From positions 62,001 to 126,000 of the forward strand of contig NZ_JAQZBC010000006.1 of assembly GCF_029239295.1 (NCBI RefSeq): a DNA stretch of 64,000 bases, given 5' to 3'. Both the position numbers and the translations under genes were made by a program. This stretch comes from Sphingomonas sp. (lineage in GTDB: Bacteria > Pseudomonadota > Alphaproteobacteria > Sphingomonadales > Sphingomonadaceae). This document shows positions 32,314-40,368 of this stretch, in pieces. Each line of letters starts with the position of its first letter. Position 1 is the first letter of the stretch. A model generated the notes under the pieces. The model was not told the DNA's origin. It saw only the letters and a program-made list of their open reading frames with translations, and ran no database searches.

Positions 32314-32379
32314 CTATCGCCTCTGCCGCTTTGATCCCCGTAGGATCGCCTCCAAAGCTTCCTCAGTACTCGCGTCCAT
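32314..32379 (-). CDS. Possible 21-codon ORF with strong ribosome site
   Basis: MDASTEEALEAILRGSKRQR then R and a stop codon, preceded by GGGGGGAG five bases before ATG. It could be a leader peptide or the end of a decayed gene; the same frame continues upstream through the 11-base repeats. It is flanked by otherwise empty DNA (32098-32544), in which I see no other gene. Confidence 0.25.
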   Translation of the reverse strand: MDASTEEALEAILRGSKRQRR

Positions 32380-32403
32380 CGTCTCCCCCCACAGCCGGCC
32401 AGT

Positions 32404-32436
32404 CCGGTATCGCACCGGTATCGCACCGGTATCGCA
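32404..32436. repeat. Three perfect tandem copies of an 11-base repeat
   Basis: CCGGTATCGCA repeats exactly at 32404, 32415 and 32426, about one helical turn apart, so a protein could bind all copies on one face. It lies 25 bases upstream of the 21-codon ORF and about 370 bases upstream of the three-gene cassette, and just past the 3' end of the 179-residue gene. Iteron-like operator or replication-type site are both possible. Confidence 0.6.
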
Positions 32437-32544
32437 AACGATCATATTCAGGCCGCGGTAACAAGCCGAATGGTGCAGCGTCTCTCGGTGATTGAGGTTT
32501 AGGTGCAGGATTGGGAGCAATCGCACTGCAGTGCGCAGGGGTAC

Positions 32545-33084
32545 TCAGCCAGATCGCCTCGTTGCCCTGAGGCTCGCTTGGGCGTCCGCCTCTACGTCCC
32601 CGAGCAGCCGTTCCCACCAAGCGATTGCGCGCGAGAGTGCTTCATTGCGAGTGAGGACCTCGGCGCCAACGAGTAGATCGTCCGCTTCATCGTCCGTGCC
32701 TCGCGGCTCGAGAACGTATTCGTCGGACTTGTACTCCTTCAGTAGTAGGTTGCGCTCGCGCTCAATGAAGTCGTGAAACACATCGTCTGCCCTCGATCCG
32801 GCTTGAACCCTCCTCCACTGACTCTTCACTGCGTCGCGGAGGTGATCGCTTCTTTCCCCGTCTACCTTGGCGAGAACATGCCCGACCGAGCGCAGCAAAA
32901 CCAGCACAGTGAACCAGCGTAACCGGCGCTCCAAAGGCGTCGTGGCGGACCGAAATTCCCTGGCCGCGTGGTGGCAGTCGCGCAGCACTCGACGAGCTGC
33001 CACCGCATCAGCTCTTGCGCCAAAAGGATCGTTGCGGTCGGTGCGGAACTGTCGCTCGCCGCGGTTCGGGAAGGTCTTAGCCAT
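32545..33084 (-). CDS. Hypothetical helical protein, 179 residues
   Basis: An all-helical, Arg-rich protein. The core RWFTVLVLLRSVGHVLAKVD near residues 56-75 and FHDFIERERNLLLKEYK near 103-119 form a pattern I associate with uncharacterised HEPN-like or abortive-infection-type proteins, but the R-x3-H spacing is shorter than the RX4-6H HEPN motif, so I do not assign an RNase function. AAGG six bases before ATG 33084 and a TATATA box nearby support the start. It closes the accessory region; the next gene is typical host. Confidence 0.65.
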   Translation of the reverse strand: MAKTFPNRGERQFRTDRNDPFGARADAVAARRVLRDCHHAAREFRSATTPLERRLRWFTVLVLLRSVGHVLAKVDGERSDHLRDAVKSQWRRVQAGSRADDVFHDFIERERNLLLKEYKSDEYVLEPRGTDDEADDLLVGAEVLTRNEALSRAIAWWERLLGDVEADAQASLRATRRSG

Positions 33085-33330
33085 ATGCGACCTTATATAG
33101 GTTCAAGATCAGCCCTACGCTTCGGCCTTGAGCCAATTACGTTCTTGGCGTGTTCCCTTCACCCGCTCCATCGATATTCAACGATCTTCTCCGAGTACGC
33201 GCCAGGCCGGTGCGGTAAAAGTGCGGTAGATAACCGTTGGACCGTCGGCGAGCTCCCTCCGCGTTGCGCAGGGCGGTAAAGCCAAGTTCCCCGCCCCGCT
33301 CAGATAGCCACGGTTCAGCTTCGCGGCTCT

Positions 33331-34164
33331 ATGCGCGCGGCGATGTTTACGCGTACTCTGATCACCGCCGGCTCGCTCCTGGCCGCTTCCCCCGCCCTTG
33401 CTTGGGGGGCCAACGGCCACCGCATTACCGGCGCCATCGCCGAACAGAATTTAAGCGGGCTGGCGAAGGCCAATGTGCAACTGCTGATAGGATCCGAAAC
33501 CCTTGCGGAAGCCGCGACGTGGCCGGACGACATGAAGTCGGACCCCGCACCGTTCTGGCAGAAGACTGCCAGCCCGTGGCACTATGTCACCGTTGCTGCC
33601 GGCGACATCTACAAGCCCAGCATGGCGCCTGCCGACGGAGACGCCATCACCGCGCTCACCAGATTCACGGCAACGCTGCAGGATCCCACCGCCGGTCTTG
33701 AGGACAAGCGTATTGCCCTGCGCTTCGTCGTTCACATCATTGGCGATTTGCATCAGCCGCTTCATGTCGGCCGCGGAAACGACCGCGGAGGGAATGACAC
33801 CTCCGTGGCGTTCTTCAACCGGCCGACCAATCTGCATTCTCTCTGGGATTCCGGGCTGATCGAGCAGAAGCAGTTGTCATTCTCGGAATATGCGAGCTTC
33901 CTCTCGCGTTCGATCACGCCGGAGAATGTTGTTGCGTGGAGTGATCCGCGCCCCGGCACCTGGATGACCGAAAGCGTAAAGCTAAGAGAGCAAATCTACC
34001 CGCAGGATCCAAAACTCTCCTGGTCGTACGCATACCAACACCGTTCCGCTCTCGATGAGCGCCTCAAACAGGCGGGCGTGCGCATTGCAACTTACCTGAA
34101 CTGGTTGTTCGCCCCCGGCGACCCTCGCAAGCTGTCGAAATCACCCTTGCTGTTTGCAGAATAG
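33331..34164 (+). CDS. S1/P1-type secreted nuclease
   Basis: A zinc-dependent single-strand nuclease/3'-nucleotidase exported to the periplasm. The signal peptide ends SPALA, leaving Trp as residue 1 of the mature protein, as the family requires for zinc binding (WGANGH). The other ligands are visible: Asp in ATWPDDM, His in SPWHYV, HxxxD and His in VHIIGDLHQPLH, and His/Asp in LHSLWDSG. Total length is 277 residues. The start may be ATG 33331 or 33343; neither has a strong ribosome site. The 246 bases upstream hold nothing I can name beyond two GTGCGGTA copies near 33210-33226. Confidence 0.9.
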   Translation: MRAAMFTRTLITAGSLLAASPALAWGANGHRITGAIAEQNLSGLAKANVQLLIGSETLAEAATWPDDMKSDPAPFWQKTASPWHYVTVAAGDIYKPSMAPADGDAITALTRFTATLQDPTAGLEDKRIALRFVVHIIGDLHQPLHVGRGNDRGGNDTSVAFFNRPTNLHSLWDSGLIEQKQLSFSEYASFLSRSITPENVVAWSDPRPGTWMTESVKLREQIYPQDPKLSWSYAYQHRSALDERLKQAGVRIATYLNWLFAPGDPRKLSKSPLLFAE

Positions 34165-34313
34165 TGGCCTTGGGCTTTCGGTAGAAAGCCTACGCTTCGA
34201 AGCGGGCAAGCACATCGGGCACCGTGCCGATTAGCGTCCCAATGACGATTTGCACTGCCGCCTTCTCTCGCCGATGATCAGCCCGCGCCGCCCCCAACAG
34301 CAAAGGCTCTTTG

Positions 34314-34811
34314 ATGCTCCACTCCCTTCACCCGCTTGCGCAACAAGCAGCTGCGCTGCTGAGCCAGGATCGTCAGACCATTGCAGTTGCCGATGGCGCG
34401 ACCGGCGGGTTGATCCTTGCAGGGTTGCTGACGGTGCCGGGCGCGACACGCTTCTGTCGGGGCGGCGGCGTGGTCTATTCGATGAAGGGACGCGATGTCC
34501 TGCTCGGGCTGCCGCGCGCCGAACTGGCCGGAATGGAATCCGTGACGGAAGCCTATGCGCTATTACAGGCTCGCGGCATCCGCGATCGATTCGGTGCCGA
34601 TTGGGGGATCGCGGAAACAGGCTCCGCTGGCCCCGATCAGCATCCGCGCGGTGCGCCTGCCGGGCGCAGCTGCATTGCTGTTGTGGGGCCCGATGTGGCG
34701 ATCGCGACGACCGTTGACACCGCGTCCGCGGACCGGATCGCCAACATGGAGGCGTTCGCCCAGGCAGCGCTGACCTTCCTTGTCGCTACACTGGAAGGCC
34801 AAACCGCCTGA
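34314..34811 (+). CDS. CinA C-terminal domain protein with altered motif
   Basis: A 165-residue CinA/PncC-like protein; family members deamidate nicotinamide mononucleotide in pyridine nucleotide salvage. The fold pattern is kept: TGGLILAGLLTVPGATRFCRGG, YSMKGRDVLLGL, AETGSAGP and GRSCIAVVG. However the usual AESCTGG active-site motif reads ADGATGG, losing the conserved Glu and Ser, so activity is doubtful. ATG 34314 has AAAGG nine bases upstream. It ends 25 bases before the convergent glycosylase gene. Confidence 0.8.
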   Translation: MLHSLHPLAQQAAALLSQDRQTIAVADGATGGLILAGLLTVPGATRFCRGGGVVYSMKGRDVLLGLPRAELAGMESVTEAYALLQARGIRDRFGADWGIAETGSAGPDQHPRGAPAGRSCIAVVGPDVAIATTVDTASADRIANMEAFAQAALTFLVATLEGQTA

Positions 34812-34836
34812 TGCCTGCGCCGCGCGGCGGCTCACC

Positions 34837-35496
34837 TCAGCCGTCGCGGCAGGCCAGCGCTCGTTCGAACACCGCCTCGAACATCGGCGCGGTCAGCCGC
34901 CCGGTGTTCTGATTGTAGCGCGAACAATGGTAGCTATCGATCAGCAAGCGCCCGTCCGGCATGCGATGCTCCGCCAGATGGCCGAACTTCGCCTTGGGCA
35001 AGCGACCGCCGAGTGCCTTTACCGTCGACTGATGGGCAATCTGGCCCAGCGCGACGAATACCTTGGCCTTGGGCAATGCAGCGATGGGTGCTTCCAGGAA
35101 GGGTCGGCAGGTGCGAATTTCCTCAGGCGTCGGCTTGTTCTCGGGCGGGAGGCAGCGCACCGCGTTGATGAGCATCGCCCCGCGAAGCTGCAGCCCGTCG
35201 TCCGGCCGTGCATCAAACCGTCCTTCGCTCAGGCCGTATTTATCCAGCGTGGCATACAGCAACTCGCCCGCATAATCGCCAGTGAACGGCCGGCCGGTGC
35301 GATTCGCGCCATGCTTCCCCGGCGCCAGCCCGACGATCACCAACCAGGCATCGGGATCGCCAAACGCCGGGACCGGAGCATTCCACCACGTCGGATATTC
35401 GGCCTGCAGCGCGTGGCGGAAGGCGGCAAGACGCGGACACAAGGGGCAATCATGGGGCGGTTCAGTGGCGGGCAAGGCGGAGAGTGCGTGATCCAT
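34837..35496 (-). CDS. Uracil-DNA glycosylase, family 5 (UdgB-type)
   Basis: Removes uracil and other deaminated bases from DNA. The 219-residue protein has an iron-sulfur cluster type cysteine set (DCPLCPRL, AVRCLPP, IRTCRPF), the motif GLAPGKHGANRTGRPFTGD near residue 60 and the C-terminal YHCSRYNQNTGRLT, which is typical of family 5 rather than family 4 enzymes. ATG 35496 starts a normal N terminus; the ORF track extension of 54 residues is read-through across folK. The gene diverges from folK with only 23 bases between start codons. Confidence 0.9.
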   Translation of the reverse strand: MDHALSALPATEPPHDCPLCPRLAAFRHALQAEYPTWWNAPVPAFGDPDAWLVIVGLAPGKHGANRTGRPFTGDYAGELLYATLDKYGLSEGRFDARPDDGLQLRGAMLINAVRCLPPENKPTPEEIRTCRPFLEAPIAALPKAKVFVALGQIAHQSTVKALGGRLPKAKFGHLAEHRMPDGRLLIDSYHCSRYNQNTGRLTAPMFEAVFERALACRDG

Positions 35497-35519
35497 CGCG
35501 GTGCGATAGGCGCAGTGGC

Positions 35520-36026
35520 ATGATGCGCTCAACCTATGTCGTGGGAATTGGGTCGAACCGGCGCGGCGTTCATGGGTCGCCCGCGGCGGAAGTTGCAGCC
35601 GCGCTGGCCGCGCTGCCCGGTCGCGTGATCGATGTCGCGCCGATCTTCCCCACCGCACCGCTCGGCCCTTCCATCAGGCGATACGCCAATACCGCGGCCG
35701 TGCTGGAGAGCGAGCTCGCGCCGGGCGACCTGCTGCACCGGCTGAAGACGATCGAGCACACCTTCGGCCGCCGGCGCGGCCAGCGCTGGGGCGCCCGCGT
35801 GATCGATCTCGACATCCTGTTGTGGTCAGGCGGAACCTGGGAAGAGCCAGGCCTGATCGTCCCCCACACCGCTTTTCGCACCCGTGATTTCGTGCTGGGT
35901 CCGCTCGCCAGGGTCGTGCCCGGCTGGCGGGATCCGATCAGTGGATTGACTGTGCGACACCTCAATGCCCGGTTGACCCGCCGCCGCGCTCTGCCTAGGC
36001 GCAGCGGCGCTGGTGAGGGTCCGTAG
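35520..36026 (+). CDS. folK: HPPK, folate biosynthesis pyrophosphokinase
   Basis: Transfers pyrophosphate from ATP to 6-hydroxymethyl-dihydropterin in folate synthesis. The 168 residues show VGIGSNRRG at the N terminus, LKTIEHTFGRRRGQRWGARVIDLDIL near residues 72-101 (the family signature) and VPHTAFRTRDFVLGPLARV near 115-133. Start is ATG 35520 or the adjacent ATG 35523. The stop codon TAG (36024-36026) lies inside the tRNA-Lys gene, so the two overlap by ten bases and probably share a transcript. Confidence 0.92.
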   Translation: MMRSTYVVGIGSNRRGVHGSPAAEVAAALAALPGRVIDVAPIFPTAPLGPSIRRYANTAAVLESELAPGDLLHRLKTIEHTFGRRRGQRWGARVIDLDILLWSGGTWEEPGLIVPHTAFRTRDFVLGPLARVVPGWRDPISGLTVRHLNARLTRRRALPRRSGAGEGP

Positions 36027-36092
36027 CTCAGTTGGTAGAGCAAGCGACTTTTAATCGAGAGGTCCCGGGTTCGAGCCCCGGCGGACCCACCA
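36017..36092 (+). tRNA. tRNA-Lys (TTT anticodon)
   Basis: A 76-base tRNA with 7 bp acceptor stem GGGTCCG/CGGACCC, D-stem GCTC/GAGC, anticodon loop CTTTTAA (anticodon TTT), T-arm CCGGG-TTCGAGC-CCCGG, discriminator A and encoded CCA. The anticodon stem AGCGA/TCGAG has only three Watson-Crick pairs next to the loop; the two outer positions are A-G and G-A. Its first ten bases code the last residues and stop codon of folK. Confidence 0.95.
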
Positions 36093-36172
36093 GCGCCTCC
36101 CCGCGCCACCTAGTTCGTGCCCCGCTTCGAACGCGGATCGGCTAGCGACGATCGCTTGTCCGCGCGGGCTTA

Positions 36173-37174
36173 TCAGTCGGCGCACACCTCATATTCGGGG
36201 CTACCAGTGTCTTCGAACGCACTGACATTCCCGATCGTCGTTTCCGCGATGGTCGTCATCGCATCGACGGTGAAGAATGCCTGGTGGCCGGTGACGAGCA
36301 CGTTGGGAAAGGTGAGCAGCCGCGCAAACACATCGTCCTGGATCATGCTGTTGGACAGGTCGTTGAAGAACATGCCCCCTTCCTCCTCATAGACATCGAG
36401 GCCAAGCGTCCCGATCGCGCCCGACTTCAACCCGTCGATCGCCGCGCGCGTATCGATCAGCGCGCCGCGGCTGGTGTTGATTAGCATCACGCCGCGCTTC
36501 ATCCCGTCGATGGCCGCGCGATCGATCAGATGGTGGTTCGCGGAGGTCAGCGGGCAGTGCAGCGTCACGATATCGGACTGGCGCAACAGATCAGGCACCT
36601 CGACATAGCTGCCGCCCAGCGCTTCAAACGCGGGATTGCGCATGGGGTCGCTGCCCAACAGACGGCAGCCAAAACCGCTGAGGATGCGCGCGGTGGCCAT
36701 CCCGATCAGCCCGGTCCCGATGATCCCGGCCGTGCGGCCATGCATGTTGAACCCGATCAGGCCCTCAAGCGCGAAATTGCCCTCGCGCACCCGATCCCGC
36801 GCGCGATAGATTTTCCGGTTGAGCGACAGCATCAATGCCACCGTATGTTCCGCCACGGCTTCCGGCGAATAGGCGGGCACCCGCGCCACCATGAGGCCCA
36901 GCGCACGCGCGCGTGCCAGATCGACATTGTTGAACCCGGCGCTGCGCAGCGCCACCAGGCGGGTTCCACCGGCATGGAGGACCGACAAGGTATCGGCGTC
37001 CAGCTGATCGTCAACGAACGCGCAGACGCACCCCGCGCCAGCCGCAAGGCTCGCCGATTGTGCATCCAGCCTGGGCTCCAGGAAGGTCAGCGTATGCCGG
37101 CCACCCTGCGCCGCATTGGCCGCGGAAAGGAACGTACGATCATAGGCCTTGGCGCTGAAAACCGCGATCTTCAC
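36173..37174 (-). CDS. D-2-hydroxyacid dehydrogenase (D-lactate dehydrogenase type)
   Basis: An NAD-dependent dehydrogenase of 333 residues, closest in pattern to fermentative LdhA. The nucleotide-binding glycines are in GIIGTGLIGMATARIL near residue 150, the catalytic Arg in INTSRGALID near 235, Glu in LDVYEEEGG near 264 and His in VTGHQAFFT near 296. The N-terminal FSAKAYDRTFL matches LdhA proteins. It converts pyruvate to D-lactate or the reverse. The gene diverges from the P-type ATPase across a 301-base region. Confidence 0.9.
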   Translation of the reverse strand: MKIAVFSAKAYDRTFLSAANAAQGGRHTLTFLEPRLDAQSASLAAGAGCVCAFVDDQLDADTLSVLHAGGTRLVALRSAGFNNVDLARARALGLMVARVPAYSPEAVAEHTVALMLSLNRKIYRARDRVREGNFALEGLIGFNMHGRTAGIIGTGLIGMATARILSGFGCRLLGSDPMRNPAFEALGGSYVEVPDLLRQSDIVTLHCPLTSANHHLIDRAAIDGMKRGVMLINTSRGALIDTRAAIDGLKSGAIGTLGLDVYEEEGGMFFNDLSNSMIQDDVFARLLTFPNVLVTGHQAFFTVDAMTTIAETTIGNVSAFEDTGSPEYEVCAD

Positions 37175-37475
37175 CTGTCGTCTCCCGTCAGCTGGTCGTC
37201 GTCAACGTGCGGATGGCACGGATAGCACCAGTTGCCCCGAAGCGTCAGGTTCGACCCTTGTGGGATGCGGTTTGGATCGATGCGCCACCCGGGGAGCGCC
37301 TGAAGGTGCCATGCGTTGAAGGTGCGACGGCATCCGGGGAGAAGCGGATGATGGTGACAGCGATCGCAGCAGCCGGCTTGTTCAGAGCGGATCGCTCGCG
37401 TCCCTCGGCCGCGCGCGGCGCCCGATCGTCGCTCCCCCAACCAAGCGCTCGCCCCATCGCCACCGCGGCGGCATC
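37175..37475. other. Gene-free divergent region between dehydrogenase and P-type ATPase
   Basis: About 300 bases upstream of both divergent genes, presumably holding their promoters. A 90-residue + ORF (37207-37479) and a minus ORF cross it, but their composition is Arg/Ala/Ser-rich and they have no ribosome site, so I do not call them. I see no clear operator. Confidence 0.4.
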
Positions 37476-40151
37476 TTGACCGCCGCCGGTGGGGACCGCG
37501 CCTGGCACGCCGTCGAAGCGGCAACCGCTTGCGCCGCGCTCGAAACCGGCGCGATGGGCTTGTCGGATGACGCGGTGGCGGAACGCCAGCGCAGCTACGG
37601 AAAGAACCTGCTGCCCTCTCCACCCCGCCGCAGTGCGCTGCGGCGGTTCCTCTCGCAGTTCAACAACACGCTGATCTACGTGCTGCTCGGCGGCGCGCTG
37701 GCCGCGGCGCTGCTCAACCACGCGGTCGACGCCGGGGTCATCATCGCCGTGGTCATCGCCAACGCGGTCATCGGCTTCATCCAGGAAGGCCGCGCAGAAC
37801 GCGCGCTGGAATCGCTCAACGATCTGATCGCGCCGCATGCGGCCGTGCTGCGCGACGGCCACCGCCAGACCGTCGACGTGGCGGATCTGGTGCCCGGCGA
37901 CATCGTGTTGCTGGAGGCGGGCGACCGTGTTCCCGCAGACCTTCGCTTGATCGAGACACACCGTCTGCTGGTGGATGAGGCGCTGCTTACCGGCGAGTCG
38001 GTCGCGGCAGAGAAGGAAAGCGGCGCCGTCTCCGCCGATGCGCCACTCGCCGACCGGCGCAACATGGCCTTTTCCGGCACGCTCGTGGCCGCCGGCCAGG
38101 CGGAGGGGGTCGTCGTCGCCACCGGCGTGTCGACGCAGATCGGCCGGATCAGCACGATGATTCACGGCGTCACTCCGATGGCGACACCGCTGTTGGAACA
38201 AATCGATCGCTTTGCCCGCCGGTTCACCTGGTTTGTCCTGATCGGCGGCACGCTGCTCTTCGCCTTCGCCGTCCTGGTGCGCGACTATGACTGGATAGAG
38301 GCTCTGATCGCGGTGGTGGCGATCGCCGTCGGCATCGTTCCCGAGGGGCTGCCCGCGGTCATCACCATCACGCTGGCAATCGGCGTGCGGCGAATGGCGC
38401 AGCGGCAGGCGGTGATCCGCAAATTGCCCGCAGTCGAGACGCTGGGGGCCACTTCCGTGATCTGCACCGACAAGACCGGCACGTTGACCCGCAACGAGAT
38501 GACCGCCCGATCGGTGACCGCGCCGACCGGAAATTGGTCCGTCACCGGGGCCGGTTACGATCCTGCTGCGGGCGAGGTGCGCGGCGTGCCATTCATCGGC
38601 GCTGTCGGCGCGCAGCTTCTGTGGTGCGCGCAGCTCTGCAACGACGCGGTGCTGAACCAGACGGGCGGCGAGTGGCACGTCGAGGGCGATCCGATGGAGG
38701 GTGCCCTTCTCGTGCTGGCGCGAAAGGCGGGCGAACATGTCGGGGCCGTGCGGCACAGCTGGCCGCGCCGCGATGCCATTCCGTTCGATGCCGCGCATCG
38801 CTTCATGGCGACGCTCCACCAGTCACCTGATGGCGGCTGCGTCGCCTTCATCAAGGGCGCACCCGAGACGCTGTTCGCCATGGCCGAGCCGGGCTTCGAT
38901 ACCGTCGGCTGGACCCAACGCGTGGCTGCCGCCGCCTCCTCCGGCGAACGCGTCCTCGCGTTCGGGCTCAAATCCTTTGCCGATGATCGCGAGACGTTGA
39001 CCTTTGATGACCTGACGGACGGCGTCACGTTCCTCGGCATCATCGGCTTCATCGATCCGCCCCGTGATGAGGCGGCGCCGGCAATCGCCGAGGCACATTC
39101 GGCCGGCATCGATGTGAAGATGATCACCGGCGATCACGCCGCCACCGCGCTTGCGATCGCGCGCCAGCTCGATCTCGCCCCCGATCCCCGCGCGCTCACC
39201 GGGGTGGAGGTGGAGGCGATGGACGACGCCGCGCTCGCCGCGCGGGTGCGGGATACCGCCGTGTTCGCGCGCACCAGCCCGGAGCACAAGCTGCGTATCG
39301 TGCGCGCCCTTCAATCGCACGGCTTGACCGTCGCGATGACCGGAGACGGCGTGAACGATGCGCCGCCGCTGAAGCAGGCCGATGTCGGCGTGGCCATGGG
39401 TATCAAGGGCACCGCCGCGGCAAAGGAGGCGGCGGAAATGGTGCTCCTCGACGACAATTTCGCCTCGATCGTCAGTGCGGTGAGCGAAGGGCGAACCGTC
39501 TATGACAACATCCGGAAAGTCATCACCTGGGAAATCCCGACGAATGGCGGTGAGACGCTGACGGTCGTTCTCGCGATCGTGCTCGGCTTCGCCTTGCCGA
39601 TGACGGCAACCCAGATCCTGTGGATCAACCTGGTCCTGTGCGTGACGCTGGGTCTCGTGCTCGCCTTCGAGCCGCCGGAGCCCGACGTGATGCGCCGCCC
39701 GCCGCGACGGCGCGACGCGCCGCTCCTGTCACCCTTCCTGCTGTGGCGCGTGGTGATCGTTTCGATCCTCCTCACCATCGCGACGCTCGGCGTCTTCTTC
39801 TTCACGCTTAATCAAGGTCGCGGGCTCGAGGTCGCCCGTACGATGGTCGTCAACATGTTCATCGTTGCCGAGATCTTCTACCTGTTCAACGTGCGTTACT
39901 TGCATCTCACGTCGCTCAGCTGGCAGGGCGTGCTTGGAACGCCGCTCGTCTTGCTGTCGATTGCCGCGCTCGTCGTAATGCAACTGTTGTTCACCTTCAC
40001 ACCGTTCATGAACCGCGTGTTCGACAGCCGCCCTCTCACATTTGTCGATGGCGTGCTGATCGTCGCCATTGGCGCTGCGTTGATGGTGCTTCTGGAACTG
40101 GAAAAACTGCTGATGCGTCGTTTGGGCTGGTTCGCCGAACTACGCGATTGA
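37476..40151 (+). CDS. P2-type cation-transporting ATPase
   Basis: An 891-residue P-type ATPase of the Ca2+/Na+ (P2) class in the inner membrane. Motifs in order: actuator LLTGESVAAEK near residue 172, PEGLPAVITITLAIGVRRMA in M4 near 291, phosphorylation site DKTGTLTRNE near 331, and the hinge TGDGVNDAPPLKQADVGVAMG near 623. Ten TM segments can be traced. The ion is not settled by sequence; M4 PEGLP fits Ca2+ or related cations. The start is uncertain: TTG 37476 is the first candidate of this frame, and the N terminus (HAVEAATACAALETGAMGLS) is normal for the family. Confidence 0.9.
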   Translation: MTAAGGDRAWHAVEAATACAALETGAMGLSDDAVAERQRSYGKNLLPSPPRRSALRRFLSQFNNTLIYVLLGGALAAALLNHAVDAGVIIAVVIANAVIGFIQEGRAERALESLNDLIAPHAAVLRDGHRQTVDVADLVPGDIVLLEAGDRVPADLRLIETHRLLVDEALLTGESVAAEKESGAVSADAPLADRRNMAFSGTLVAAGQAEGVVVATGVSTQIGRISTMIHGVTPMATPLLEQIDRFARRFTWFVLIGGTLLFAFAVLVRDYDWIEALIAVVAIAVGIVPEGLPAVITITLAIGVRRMAQRQAVIRKLPAVETLGATSVICTDKTGTLTRNEMTARSVTAPTGNWSVTGAGYDPAAGEVRGVPFIGAVGAQLLWCAQLCNDAVLNQTGGEWHVEGDPMEGALLVLARKAGEHVGAVRHSWPRRDAIPFDAAHRFMATLHQSPDGGCVAFIKGAPETLFAMAEPGFDTVGWTQRVAAAASSGERVLAFGLKSFADDRETLTFDDLTDGVTFLGIIGFIDPPRDEAAPAIAEAHSAGIDVKMITGDHAATALAIARQLDLAPDPRALTGVEVEAMDDAALAARVRDTAVFARTSPEHKLRIVRALQSHGLTVAMTGDGVNDAPPLKQADVGVAMGIKGTAAAKEAAEMVLLDDNFASIVSAVSEGRTVYDNIRKVITWEIPTNGGETLTVVLAIVLGFALPMTATQILWINLVLCVTLGLVLAFEPPEPDVMRRPPRRRDAPLLSPFLLWRVVIVSILLTIATLGVFFFTLNQGRGLEVARTMVVNMFIVAEIFYLFNVRYLHLTSLSWQGVLGTPLVLLSIAALVVMQLLFTFTPFMNRVFDSRPLTFVDGVLIVAIGAALMVLLELEKLLMRRLGWFAELRD

Positions 40152-40183
40152 TCCTCTGCGACCTGCGCGGGCGCGCGATGTTA

Positions 40184-40261
40184 TCGCAAATCCGAAACGC
40201 TGCTTTTCTTCATTGCTCCTAGCCCGTCCTCATCGGGTGGAATGATCACCCGCATTTGCGA
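40184..40261 (+). promoter_or_regulatory. Inverted repeat upstream of paoABC
   Basis: TCGCAAAT (40184-40191) is mirrored exactly by ATTTGCGA (40254-40261), with 62 bases between them and a small CCCG/CGGG hairpin inside. The element occupies the gap between the ATPase and pao operons, about 110 bases before paoA, and could be a looped operator pair. Confidence 0.35.
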
Positions 40262-40368
40262 TCTCACAGCAATTCCTCGGCTCCAATCGGCAAGAGTGGC
40301 GTTATGCTGCACATGCGCATGTCGAGCGCGCTCGCGCGACGCTGATCGAACAGGAGGAACTACCGTCC

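Noticed and set aside
32404-32436. CRISPR array
   Set aside because: The repeats are direct, only 11 bases and have no spacers; no cas genes are present in the window.
32192-32461. 89-residue + ORF in the gap upstream of the cassette
   Set aside because: No ribosome site, runs through the 11-base repeats, and composition looks random; the minus strand is the one used by neighbours.
36017-36092. tRNA-Lys as the prophage integration site
   Set aside because: The tRNA is 10 kb from the phage genes with ordinary host genes between, and no partial tRNA copy was seen near the lysis end.
37245-38819. 524-residue minus-strand ORF opposite the P-type ATPase
   Set aside because: Composition typical of antisense shadow; the ATPase motifs on the + strand are unambiguous.
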